Shown here in pieces: positions 44,088 through 53,089 of a DNA stretch of 64,000 nt. Source of the DNA: Pseudomonadota bacterium (lineage in GTDB: Bacteria > Desulfobacterota > Desulfobulbia > Desulfobulbales > JAHJIY01). Each line of letters starts with the position of its first letter. Position 1 is the first letter of the stretch. Under the pieces are notes generated by a model. It was not told where the DNA came from. It did no database searches and saw nothing but the letters and a program-made list of their open reading frames with translations. Position numbers and translations under genes: made by a program. Where the stretch lies: NCBI GenBank assembly GCA_018823175.1, contig JAHJIY010000040.1, forward strand, positions 80,888 to 144,887, written 5' to 3'.

Positions 44088-46526
44088 CTACATCACCGAG
44101 CCACCTAGCAGGATATTGCCATTGCCGCCGTAGAGGAAAAATCCGCCGATCACGCCGCCCGGCGTCTCGGTCCGACATTTGATAAATGAAATATCCGGCG
44201 CTGCCGCCCGGAACAGGTCCCTGACCGTGAACACCTCATACCCACCGGCCGGAATCAGCAGCTCACGGGTTTCGCCGGTCAACAATTCGCCATTAAGATC
44301 ATAACCTTCAACAAAAACTGTCTGGGCTATGCCGGATGGATTGCAGACCCCCATCCCTACCCACCATTCATCGAGGGCGGGATAATGCGGCATCGTCAGG
44401 GTCTGATTAAAGTTGGAGGTTTCCAGCAGCGGATATGACGCCTCCTCGCCGCTGTCCTGGCTCTGGTATGAAAAATAACCAACAAAATCTCCAGATGCCT
44501 CGACCTGGACCATGGAATGATAAAGAGGATCTCCAAACAACCGGCCAAAATCATCACTCAAAACAATGGTTCTTTTTTCATGGGGCGCCAGGGTCACGGT
44601 GAGGTCATCGGCCACATTGCTACCGGCCAACAAAGCATGGAGTTGAACCAAGTTTTCCTCAGTTGCGGCGTTGATCAAGGTCAACGTGGTCAACCAATCG
44701 CCGGCCGGCGGGGGAACATGGGGCACATATTTGGGATCGTTATTGACGGCAAGACCGAAGATGGCCTCAGCGCTCTGCTGGCTTTTCAGATAGACAAAAC
44801 CGCTAACCATCCGGCCACTGTCGGCAACCACCTCAATCCATCCCTTATCCGGCATACTGTAAAATGGCGCCGATCCGGGACTGATCGTTTGCACCCCGTG
44901 TCCTTCCAGGGTCTGGACGGTTTCACCGACCAATGAACCATCCATATTATGACTGCGCAAGGTCACCTGGATCGTGGCCAGGGTTTCATTACGAACCGAC
45001 CCAACCATGGTCCGCTCATAGGACCTCGGCTTTTCGGTATCCGGGATGATCAGATGGTCCGAAACAGCGTTTCTCTGAATCTGACCCGCCAAAACATCTT
45101 CATTAGCAATCAGATTAACGAGCTGGACCCGCTCATCAGCCAAGAGGGTGATCCCGGCGGTAGAACTGCGTTCATGCCGACGCCAGGGCAGGGAATCAAA
45201 GAGAACACTCCTTTTTTCACCGGGGGCCAGGGTCAGAGGACCCAGAACCGTCTGCAACGGCATCCCTTTGGCGTCATGGGTCGTGAGCATGACATCCTCC
45301 ACCGCGACCTCGGTGTCATTGGTCAGCGCAAATCCGGACCACATGCTGTTTTTCGGCAGATAAGGCATCTGCTGCATATATCCTTTCTTCTGGTCAAGGG
45401 TCAGGGAGTAGATGTTCGGATCATCATAACCGGCCTGGGTCAGAGTCAGGAGAAAAGGAGAATTTCCGCCGCCGGCAACCTGCCATTTTAATGAACCGGA
45501 GGCGCCCGGGATCGACCCCTGATAGATAACGGTCCCATCGCCCTCGGCCAGCAGGACTTGCAAGGGCAGCAAACTGCCCTCCTGCTTGGTAATCTGCACA
45601 CTGAATTCTTCGCCGACCGGCGACCGGATCGAATAACGATCTTCATCAAGCAACACCAGATTGTAGGCGCCCGGCACCAGCGGCACGGTGGCGCCGGGTT
45701 GTTCAAGAAAATCATCACTGTTGGCGGCAATCTGCTTAACTTTCTCGTAATCCAGACCTTGGGCGTCGGTATGCTGGGCCAAGGGAAAAACAAGCATATC
45801 CGGATGATTAAGTAGACTATCGTCGGTCCAGGCGCCGCTGATAATATTGCCGCTGCCGTCGAGTTGCAGAGTATAGGTATAGGTAACGGAGGCAATTTCC
45901 GTCCCCATAAAGTCAGGAACAACATTATCACTGGCGTGATAGATGGTCACGGTCACCGATTCGGTATTACCGCTGATACTACTCTGCATATCATATTTGT
46001 AGATGGGGAAAAACCATACTTCCTCGGAAAGGTCAAGATCAGCGACAAAGGCCACCTTCTGATCCTTGAGATAGGAAAGCAGCCAATAATGAAAGTCGGC
46101 CGGGGAATCGCCCCCGGCCATTTGAATCCGATCAAGGCGGTGCGAGAGGGTCAACAATCCTTTTTTATCGCCGACCCGAAAGATAATATTATCTTCCGAC
46201 GAAGGTAAAATCGGATAGGTCTCGGTCATGGCTGCCTTGGACCAGGCGCCGCAATGACCATACCAGTAAGGGGCGGCCGGATCATAAAGATTGGCCAGAT
46301 ACCAGTTGGTCGTGGTCGCCGGATAACGGTTTTCGTTGAGCAGATCATATTTTTCCAGGGGCGAGGGATGACCACGATAGTCATAACCGGTCGCCAGCCC
46401 GGAGGTTCTGAGCGGCCACCAATATCCGGACCATGGAATATGGGCGGCGGTGACCACCTCGCAGGCCGCGGAAGTTGGGAAGAATAAACAGAGGGCCAAC
46501 ACTATGGTTACGAATCGATGTCTCAT
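44088..46526 (-). CDS. Large exported protein: transglutaminase-elicitor-like domain plus repeated beta-sandwich domains
   Basis: 812 aa from the ATG at 46526 (MRHRFVTIVLALCLFFP), a clear signal peptide; the track start at 46637 lies in a repeat-containing spacer. Residues about 30-330 (PWSGYWWPLRTSG, WYGHCGAWSKAAM, IIFRVGDKKGLLTL, DFHYWLLSYLKDQKVAF) resemble bacterial transglutaminase-elicitor proteins with a candidate catalytic Cys in YGHC. Residues about 395-812 hold about four copies of a beta-sandwich unit (e.g. MWSGFALTNDTEVAVEDVML, EWWVGMGVCNPSGIAQTVF). Candidate substrate of the adjacent type II secretion system. Confidence 0.55.
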   Translation of the reverse strand: MRHRFVTIVLALCLFFPTSAACEVVTAAHIPWSGYWWPLRTSGLATGYDYRGHPSPLEKYDLLNENRYPATTTNWYLANLYDPAAPYWYGHCGAWSKAAMTETYPILPSSEDNIIFRVGDKKGLLTLSHRLDRIQMAGGDSPADFHYWLLSYLKDQKVAFVADLDLSEEVWFFPIYKYDMQSSISGNTESVTVTIYHASDNVVPDFMGTEIASVTYTYTLQLDGSGNIISGAWTDDSLLNHPDMLVFPLAQHTDAQGLDYEKVKQIAANSDDFLEQPGATVPLVPGAYNLVLLDEDRYSIRSPVGEEFSVQITKQEGSLLPLQVLLAEGDGTVIYQGSIPGASGSLKWQVAGGGNSPFLLTLTQAGYDDPNIYSLTLDQKKGYMQQMPYLPKNSMWSGFALTNDTEVAVEDVMLTTHDAKGMPLQTVLGPLTLAPGEKRSVLFDSLPWRRHERSSTAGITLLADERVQLVNLIANEDVLAGQIQRNAVSDHLIIPDTEKPRSYERTMVGSVRNETLATIQVTLRSHNMDGSLVGETVQTLEGHGVQTISPGSAPFYSMPDKGWIEVVADSGRMVSGFVYLKSQQSAEAIFGLAVNNDPKYVPHVPPPAGDWLTTLTLINAATEENLVQLHALLAGSNVADDLTVTLAPHEKRTIVLSDDFGRLFGDPLYHSMVQVEASGDFVGYFSYQSQDSGEEASYPLLETSNFNQTLTMPHYPALDEWWVGMGVCNPSGIAQTVFVEGYDLNGELLTGETRELLIPAGGYEVFTVRDLFRAAAPDISFIKCRTETPGGVIGGFFLYGGNGNILLGGSVM

Positions 46527-46562
46527 GATATTCTCAACTTTCAGGGAGGGGGAACAACATAC

Positions 46563-46592
46563 AGGTAGAAGGTATAAGGTATAAGGCTGAAG
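46563..46592. repeat. Short heptanucleotide array
   Basis: Period-7 units GGTAGAA, GGTATAA, GGTATAA, GGCTGAA in the spacer between two minus-strand genes. Here the purine-rich strand is opposite to transcription, unlike the other arrays. Confidence 0.7.
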
Positions 46593-46687
46593 CTTACTAA
46601 CACCATTCCCGACAACCTTCTGCCTAAAAACAAACAAGTAATAATTACTAACTATTAAACATTAATCAACCCAACTACAACCTGATA

Positions 46688-47341
46688 TTATTTAATCAGC
46701 CAGGAGCGGCGGAAGGCGGTTTCCTCAAACAGCCACCAATCGGCCTGGGCAGGCCATAGTTGACGAGCAACCAGGTTATCGTTCGAATCGGTGACCGTAT
46801 AGAGATGCAAAAGAGCATCCGGCGCCAAAGAAACCTTGAGCCAGCCATTTTGGCGTGCGGTTTCGTGCGCAATTTCCGCCACCGCTACCGTATAGCTCTT
46901 GAGAAAGGTGCGGCCGCCGCCGCTTGATTTGACCTCATATTTTTCCTGAGCCGCCTCCTGCCCAACCGGCAGAATGTCAACCGGCAAGGGAAAACCGGGT
47001 TGCAGAAAGAGGGGTTGGCTTGCCGGTTGCGGTGTTTCCGCCATCGACCTTTGCCAGGTGAGGAGACCGGCCGCTTGAAAATTTAAACGACAGAGGGTTT
47101 TGTCTTGCTGCGAAAGCGGATAAAAATCAAGGGTAAACTGATCAGCGCCGGTCATCGCGGCCCGCACCCCGTATTCAATTTTATCGAGCGCCGGGCCACT
47201 GGTCAGCGCTTGAACTTCAGTGGCAATATGAAGGGGCAGAGCCGGCAGATAAGGCCGGGCCTCAACCACATCAGAATATAAAAAGAGGGCAAAGAACAAG
47301 ACGGCGACAGACAAACGGATGAGCCAGGGCATAGCATTCAT
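46688..47341 (-). CDS. Exported protein of unknown function
   Basis: 217 aa. N-terminal signal/anchor (LIRLSVAVLFFALFLYSDV, then VEARPYLPALPLHIATEV). The mature part is beta-rich with DKIEYGVRAAMTGADQFTLD and VKSSGGGRTFLKSYTVAVAE; it looks like a DUF3108-type periplasmic domain but the match is weak. AAGGA precedes the ATG closely. Lies after the strong terminator of the 616-aa protein gene, so it likely has its own promoter. Confidence 0.6.
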   Translation of the reverse strand: MNAMPWLIRLSVAVLFFALFLYSDVVEARPYLPALPLHIATEVQALTSGPALDKIEYGVRAAMTGADQFTLDFYPLSQQDKTLCRLNFQAAGLLTWQRSMAETPQPASQPLFLQPGFPLPVDILPVGQEAAQEKYEVKSSGGGRTFLKSYTVAVAEIAHETARQNGWLKVSLAPDALLHLYTVTDSNDNLVARQLWPAQADWWLFEETAFRRSWLIK

Positions 47342-47385
47342 GGTCCTTAAATTAACTTATTGTTTGGTTCATGAAAATCACAAAA

Positions 47386-47413
47386 AAAATGGGGGCCAAA
47401 AGGCCCCCATTTT
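47386..47413 (-). terminator. Strong intrinsic terminator
   Basis: AAAATGGGGGCC-AAAA-GGCCCCCATTTT: perfect 12-bp stem, followed on the minus strand by a run of eight T. Ends transcription of the 616-aa exported protein gene. Confidence 0.9.
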
Positions 47414-47465
47414 CACATATCTAATAAATTACCTTTCGTCTCTTGCAAGACGGGTCAGTTAAAGA

Positions 47466-49316
47466 CTACTGACGCGGCAGGTAACCCATGGACTGACCGG
47501 TTGCGTTGTCGCCCATCATGGCGAAACCATCAATGACCACAACATCACCCTTGGCGGTAATATAAGCCGGCGAGTTACCAACCGTACCTTCAACCGTGGT
47601 GGTCAGGGCAAAGCTTGACAACATGTTAGCCAAACTGTCGATAATCATGCTGTTGGCGCCGATCGCGACTGTAGCGGTAGAGATGTCACCATCCTGCTCA
47701 ACCATCGTGAATGTAATGGTGCCGGCAGAGGTAGACATGTTGGATACCGCAATACCGTCCCAGTAGCTGTCTGAACCAGCGTTAGCTGCGGTAAAGTAAG
47801 GGAAGACAATGGTGTTGCCGGCGCTTACAATAGTACAGGCATCTACGAAGGTACCCAGACACAGATTAACTGTTATCAGCTCGCCACAAGGGGCAACCAT
47901 CAGGGTGACATCAACAGAGATAACATCTCCGGCTTGAATTTGAGAAAGTGTATAATTAATCTCAGGAATACCAAAATAAAGAACGCGATGCGTTCCGGCC
48001 ACAACACCAAGAGTATTGGCGGCGGTGATCAAGTTTACCGCTTGCCCACCGACTGTACAGTCCGGAGCGCCGGGAGCATCAGGAGTGACAGAAGCACCGG
48101 CAGAGTTCGTGTAGGTAGCAACCGGAGCAGCTCCGACAGGTATTACAGGACTGGAACAGTTGATGGAGGCAGTACTCGCTAGAGGAGCGATGTTCATAGG
48201 CGCACTGGTAAAGTAGGCGCCCTGGGTTGAGCTCTGGGTACCATTAACCAGCAGTTTCATCTGGACCTGGTAGCTGGACACATCAAAGAAGCCGCTGGTC
48301 TTTTGGATGTACAATTGGTTGTTGAGATGCTGGTTGCCGGTTGCACAGTAAGCGGTTCCGGCCACAGTCGGATTCTCGTTGTTGATTAAGCCACAGGAGG
48401 CACCGGCGCCCTGTATGCCTGCTGTGCCGAGGACGATATCACCACAGTTAACAGACTTGCTGCACGTGTATTTTGCATAGTCTGCGGCAGGAACAACATG
48501 GGCAACCTCAGGATCCGGTGAGTCAAAGGAGTACTTGGTCAGAGCGGACTTGATATGGACGTCAACCGTGCCGACGTTCCAGTCTGAGATGTCGATACAC
48601 ATGGTGTTATCGGCCAGGGTCGCGGCAGTCTCATAAATTCCGTCAGGAACTAAGGTGTTATCAATCCAGGCGCTGTCCAAACCATAATCATTAGAGGAAG
48701 GCGGCGCGGAAAGGTTGATTCTCTGATCAAGGATCTTGATGGTCAAAGAGTCCAGAGGGTCGGCACCAACACCAAAATTGGAAATGGTCACAACATCGCC
48801 GTCATCATCGGCATCAGCCGAGATGACATCCATGGTCACCCGCTGGGTGCCGGCGGTGCCGGTTACCAGGAAGATAACACCACCGTCGACCGCAATGTTT
48901 GGGTCAGCAATACCGGAACTATCTTCAACCTGGGTAACCGCCGAGGTGATACCACCACCCTCAACCGGGGTATCAAGATGATCCCAACCGTCACTGGTAA
49001 CCAGATCGGCAGCGACCACATTAATGTCGGCGTTAACGGCCGGCGCAAAGACGATATCGATGTCACGGCAGAGCGCGGCGTTAACCGTGGAAGAGACATA
49101 GTCAAGGTCCATGGTGATCTGATCGCCACCGGCAACATCCGTACCAGAGTCAAACTTAAAGGTGAAATCGCCGGCCTTGTCACATGAGGCCGCTTCCCGG
49201 ATGTCCTGGGAGTTGACCTGTACTCCAACATTATCTACCGCAAAAGCTGAGCCAGCGAGAACCAGGCTGGACAGTATAGCAGTGGAAGCTGCGTAAGTAA
49301 GAATTTTTTTCTTCAT
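47466..49316 (-). CDS. Abundant-looking exported protein (possible surface-layer or T2SS-dependent protein)
   Basis: 616 aa. Signal peptide MKKKILTYAASTAILSSLVL, cleaved near AFA. The mature protein is Asp/Gly/Thr/Val-rich and low in Lys/Arg (acidic), with paired cysteines. The C-terminal about 110 residues (FPYFTAANAGSDSYWDGIAV, GANSMIIDSLANML) match the beta-sandwich unit repeated in the neighbouring 812-aa protein. Features of high expression: consensus-like promoter at about 49700, strong TAGGAG ribosome site, long leader, perfect terminator. No family recognised. Confidence 0.65.
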   Translation of the reverse strand: MKKKILTYAASTAILSSLVLAGSAFAVDNVGVQVNSQDIREAASCDKAGDFTFKFDSGTDVAGGDQITMDLDYVSSTVNAALCRDIDIVFAPAVNADINVVAADLVTSDGWDHLDTPVEGGGITSAVTQVEDSSGIADPNIAVDGGVIFLVTGTAGTQRVTMDVISADADDDGDVVTISNFGVGADPLDSLTIKILDQRINLSAPPSSNDYGLDSAWIDNTLVPDGIYETAATLADNTMCIDISDWNVGTVDVHIKSALTKYSFDSPDPEVAHVVPAADYAKYTCSKSVNCGDIVLGTAGIQGAGASCGLINNENPTVAGTAYCATGNQHLNNQLYIQKTSGFFDVSSYQVQMKLLVNGTQSSTQGAYFTSAPMNIAPLASTASINCSSPVIPVGAAPVATYTNSAGASVTPDAPGAPDCTVGGQAVNLITAANTLGVVAGTHRVLYFGIPEINYTLSQIQAGDVISVDVTLMVAPCGELITVNLCLGTFVDACTIVSAGNTIVFPYFTAANAGSDSYWDGIAVSNMSTSAGTITFTMVEQDGDISTATVAIGANSMIIDSLANMLSSFALTTTVEGTVGNSPAYITAKGDVVVIDGFAMMGDNATGQSMGYLPRQ

Positions 49317-49924
49317 TCGTTGCTCCTAATTAGTTTGGTTTTATTTATGTGTTACGGTTTACTTACTGGTTATCAAATTGCGCAATTTAATAACATCTTT
49401 TCTTCTTCCTGATCTTCGTTGTCACACCTCCTTTAAGGGGCCGGCCCTCGCTCCTTACTTTTCCTAATCCTTAATTTTATCCAGCTTAACTTTTCTTACC
49501 GCTTAACTTTACTCACTCATTTTCCCTTACTTTAATCGGCGCAAATAAGGATAAACGTCTCACGCTGGTGGCCTCGTTCGCCGTTGGCCGCTTAGCCAAC
49601 AGCATGATAAGCCATGCGTTTAACTTCTGTCTATTTAAATTACATATTGACCAATAGCATATAAAAACAATTTATCCAATGGAAAATATTGAAATAATAT
49701 CTAAAAATTTCAAAACATTGTCAAGAAAAAAAAACTCGCTCCTTTTTTTTATTAACATATAAGAAAACCAAGCTAAATGCAAGAAAAGCCTTCGATCTTC
49801 TGACAACTGCCCCACCGGCCCTGGGATCTAACCGGCAAAATAGCCGAATAGGGCCTGATTTCAAGACCTTAGTTAGTTTCCTGATGAAAAGCATAAGCGC
49901 CCGGCGCCGTATTTACGGTCGCCG
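49317..49924 (-). promoter_or_regulatory. Long structured 5' leader of the 616-aa protein gene
   Basis: About 600 nt without an ORF. From the predicted start site near 49689 the leader is about 370 nt. It includes hairpins GTTGGC-TAAGCG-GCCAAC and GCATG-GCTTAT-CATGC enclosed by ACGC/GCGT (about 49565-49625), a purine-rich segment, a GGGCCGGCCC palindrome, an AAAGGAGGTG without a usable start codon, and the palindrome AAATTGCGCAATTT. No known riboswitch class recognised. Confidence 0.5.
49696..49724 (-). promoter_or_regulatory. Sigma-70-type promoter
   Basis: On the minus strand: TTGACA (49724-49719), 17-nt spacer, GATATT (49701-49696), with a T/A tract just upstream of the -35 box that could act as an UP element. 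Confidence 0.6.
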
Positions 49925-52138
49925 CTAGCGGAGAGCACCGGTTGAGTGCATGGTTTTCGGGGCAAGATCATAACCAACCTGATGCGCAAATTCGGCGGTA
50001 ACCGCATCAACCGCATCAAGATTTGCCGCAACCTTAGGCGTAATCAGGATAATCAACTCTGTTTTGCCGGTTTCATTGCCGGTCGCCCCAAAAATCCAGC
50101 CGATCAGCGGCAGACCGGAAAGAAACGGCACGCCGGAACTGCCGGCCGTTTCTTTTTCACTGATCAGACCGCCGATCACGATGGTCTGGCCGCTGTTGAC
50201 GGTCAGCGTCGTATCAACTGATCGTTTAAAAAACGCCGGGTAGCCGACCCCACCGATATTAACCGCGTCGGCCGCCTCGCTCAATTCCTGTTTGAGTTCC
50301 ATGGTCACCAGGCCATTTTCGTTGATATGCGGCGTCACATTGAGAATGACCCCGGTATTCCGATACTGAATATCGGTCTGGGTTTTGCTGGTATTATCCG
50401 AGTCATACTGGATCTGGGCACTGGCCACCGGCAGTTCAGTGGAAATATTAATCACCGCCGCCTTATTATCCGAGGCCAGGACCGAAGGAGAAGAGACAAT
50501 ATTAACCTTGTTTTCCCGGGCCATCGCCGACAAGGCGGCATTCCACTTAGCGGTCTCGCCGATATTATAGGCCAAACCAACCGTATCATTAACCAGGGCG
50601 GTCAAGAACGAGGGATGATTGATCTCGGCGCTTTTATCATGGGTCCAGGACCATTCCACCCCAAGGTCCAGGGAGTCATCAAGTTTGACCTCGGCAATGG
50701 TGACCGAGATCAGGACCTGGCGGGGCAGGATATCAAGGCGGTGCAAGACCTTTTCAACCACCCGGTAATCGGCGGGAGTCGCCTCGATAACCAGGGCGTT
50801 GCGAATCGGGTCCTGGGTGATTTTTATTTCACCGCGCAGGGCGCCGGAACCAAAATCCGCCTCCGGGACGGCGCGGGTGATTTTTATCGGTTGGGCCGGC
50901 TCTTTTGCGCCAAAGAGCGGTGAAGTTTCCGTTTTTTTCTTGGTCGGCACATCGGGACCGGCCGGTTCCGGTTTCGCCGCCGCTTCCTTTGATTTGGTAA
51001 AAATGGCGTTGAGCAGACCGCTCATGTCATCAGACTGGGAGTTTTTCAGAAAATAAAGATAGATATGGGGCGTAACATCCTCACTGGGGATATCAAAATC
51101 GTTAACCAACTCGGTGACTTTAGCAAAATACTTGTCGCTGTCGGTCAAGACCAGCAGGGAATTAAGTTTCTCGAGGTTGATTATTTTTATCTTGCCGCTA
51201 TCCTTTTCATAAAAGGCCAGGACATCTGAAATGGTTTGGGCCACCGTCTTGCTGTCCACATTCTGGATCCGATAAAAGCGATGACTCATCTTACCGAGCA
51301 GATCAAGGTCAAAGGTCTTGACCAGCTTGAGGATTTTGGCGACATTGGCCCGGGAGTCAACCAGCAGAATGGTCCGTGAGGCATCGTGGGAAATCAGGCT
51401 GCCCTTGGCGGAAATGAAAGGGGTCAGAATTTTCACCATCTCCTGACTGGCGATATATTGCAGGGGGATGATCTGCAGAATATACTCGGAGCGGGCCAGT
51501 CCGACATCGCCATCCGTCGATAAGGGCAATGAGGTCCGGGCGGCGCTGTCGATGTTGAGAATGCGATAAACCTTGCCTTCCTTGACCGCGGTAAGACCGT
51601 TGGCGTCAAGAATCTGGAAAAACAAAGGGAAGATATCATTCTTATTGAGGGCGCCGGCGGAATGAATGGTCACCGTCCCCCTAATCTCAGGCCCGACTAT
51701 GCAGTTGATCTGCAGCATATCGGCAAAGAATAAAATAACATCATAGATCTCGGCGTCTTCCAGATTGATCACCAGGGATTCCGCCCCCTTTGCCGTCCCG
51801 GTCACCAAGGCAGCGCTATCCTGATTGCGAGCCAAGGCCGATGACGATCCGGGGAATCCCTCCGAGTGAGCGACGATCTTATGCTGTTTGTCCGGAAAAG
51901 ATTCGGGCGCAAGATCAGCGCCACTGTCGGGCAGCTCCGCCGAGACTGCGGCCACCTCACCTCGGTCGAAAGTAACAGCCGGGGCGGCAGGTTCCTGGGC
52001 CGCAACCTCGCTGCCAGGCGCACCGGCCATAATTTTCTGCTGCGGGCGGGGTTGGGCCGCCATACAACCGGCCAGGAGAAAAACAAGACAACAGGACAGG
52101 TTAAACAAAAGCCATTTCCCGGTGAGTAAATAACGCAT
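49925..52138 (-). CDS. gspD: Type II secretion outer-membrane secretin
   Basis: 737 aa. Lipoprotein-type signal with lipobox LLAGC (Cys about 25), suggesting a self-lipidated secretin. An Ala/Glu-rich linker, then N-domains (VINLEDAEIYDVILFFADML, LQYIASQEMVKILTPF, HRFYRIQNVDSKTVAQTISD), a linker with GKIKITQDPIRNALVIEATP-like N3, and the secretin core (ISVTIAEVKLDDSLDLGVEW ... GVPFLSGLPLIGWIFGA ... ELIILITPKVA). Forms the outer-membrane channel. Confidence 0.95.
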   Translation of the reverse strand: MRYLLTGKWLLFNLSCCLVFLLAGCMAAQPRPQQKIMAGAPGSEVAAQEPAAPAVTFDRGEVAAVSAELPDSGADLAPESFPDKQHKIVAHSEGFPGSSSALARNQDSAALVTGTAKGAESLVINLEDAEIYDVILFFADMLQINCIVGPEIRGTVTIHSAGALNKNDIFPLFFQILDANGLTAVKEGKVYRILNIDSAARTSLPLSTDGDVGLARSEYILQIIPLQYIASQEMVKILTPFISAKGSLISHDASRTILLVDSRANVAKILKLVKTFDLDLLGKMSHRFYRIQNVDSKTVAQTISDVLAFYEKDSGKIKIINLEKLNSLLVLTDSDKYFAKVTELVNDFDIPSEDVTPHIYLYFLKNSQSDDMSGLLNAIFTKSKEAAAKPEPAGPDVPTKKKTETSPLFGAKEPAQPIKITRAVPEADFGSGALRGEIKITQDPIRNALVIEATPADYRVVEKVLHRLDILPRQVLISVTIAEVKLDDSLDLGVEWSWTHDKSAEINHPSFLTALVNDTVGLAYNIGETAKWNAALSAMARENKVNIVSSPSVLASDNKAAVINISTELPVASAQIQYDSDNTSKTQTDIQYRNTGVILNVTPHINENGLVTMELKQELSEAADAVNIGGVGYPAFFKRSVDTTLTVNSGQTIVIGGLISEKETAGSSGVPFLSGLPLIGWIFGATGNETGKTELIILITPKVAANLDAVDAVTAEFAHQVGYDLAPKTMHSTGALR

Positions 52139-52142
52139 GATA

Positions 52143-52820
52143 TTAATTTTTCCTTCTTTTTATAGGACCAAAAGGGGTGTTAATCGTAACAAATTCATCA
52201 GACGATGGCTGGTCGGCAGACGGCGGAGCGGAGGCGGACGGCGGGTTGGCCGGGCCGGTTGAAATCACGGTCGGCTCTACTTTGGCGGCCGGCAAAGAGC
52301 CCTGGCTCTTTCTTTTTTCATCGTGGAGCATGATATCATACCGCTCATTGCCGTCAATAACCTGGAGTTTGTCAGCGGAGATGGCGACCACCCGTAAATT
52401 ACCGATCTGATCACCAACCGAGACCCATTTATTATTTCTCTTGCCGGTCTGCTGCGGGTCGGTGATCAGGGCCTTTTTTTGGTTGCCCAGTTGGATGATG
52501 CCGAACAACTTAATGGCCCGGCCGGAAATCGTGGCAATTTTCTGAACCACCGGCTTCTCCTCCACTATCGGTTTCTCAACAATAAACTCCTTGCGCTCCG
52601 GCGAAAAAAGATTCCGCTCGGTCACCGCACGATAGGAATCCTTAACCGGCAGAATGCGGACATAATTCTCCTGCTTTTCAAGATTTTTATCCTCCACCTG
52701 CAACTCCGGGGCCGGCAAGGGCGGGATCTCCCGGTTCCAGCTCTGGTAGAGGGCCGTAGCCAGGCCCACGGCCACCACCGCCAACAACAGATTTAAGATA
52801 TATTTTTTATGAAATAACAT
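52143..52820 (-). CDS. gspC: Type II secretion protein C-like
   Basis: 225 aa. One N-terminal membrane helix (ILNLLLAVVAVGLATALYQS), a homology-region segment (FSPERKEF ... IKLFGIIQLGNQKKALI, KWVSVGDQIGNLRVVAISAD) and a Pro/Ser-rich C-terminus. No PDZ domain, as in short GspC forms. Couples the inner-membrane platform to GspD; located directly before gspD. Confidence 0.82.
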   Translation of the reverse strand: MLFHKKYILNLLLAVVAVGLATALYQSWNREIPPLPAPELQVEDKNLEKQENYVRILPVKDSYRAVTERNLFSPERKEFIVEKPIVEEKPVVQKIATISGRAIKLFGIIQLGNQKKALITDPQQTGKRNNKWVSVGDQIGNLRVVAISADKLQVIDGNERYDIMLHDEKRKSQGSLPAAKVEPTVISTGPANPPSASAPPSADQPSSDEFVTINTPFGPIKRRKN

Positions 52821-52878
52821 AAATATTTCTCGAAAGTGCCGATTAACTGCCGTTTAAACCATGATGATTACCAAGAGA

Positions 52879-52902
52879 TTGCTTCACTTCGTTCGCAATG
52901 AC
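52879..52902. repeat. Dispersed TTGC...GCAA hairpin, copy 2
   Basis: TTGCTTCACTTCGTTCGCAA with TGAC; see 43614-43637. In the gap between gspM and gspC, a gap unusually long for this operon. Confidence 0.5.
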
Positions 52903-53044
52903 AGTTTGGAGCTGAAGTTCGATGGTAACCTGATAAATCACTAATTCCATTCCTTATTTAATCAACAAATTACTAATAACCCATGCCCGCAAGCAAGAAA
53001 ACAAATCATAAAAATGACGAAGTAATCAGGGAGAAAACTCGTCA

Positions 53045-53089
53045 CCTTCAACCTTCAACCTTCAACCTTCAACCTTCAACCTTCTCATT
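53045..53089. repeat. Heptanucleotide array running into the gspM stop codon
   Basis: On the minus strand: GAAGGTT units repeated about six times, beginning within the last codons of gspM and ending GGTGACGAGTTTT, the same ending as the array at 26838. Confidence 0.85.

Noticed and set aside
49389-49440. Leader peptide after AAAGGAGGTGTG on the minus strand
   Set aside because: The GTG is only about 1 nt from the AGGAGG and the frame gives 12 basic residues; spacing makes initiation unlikely.
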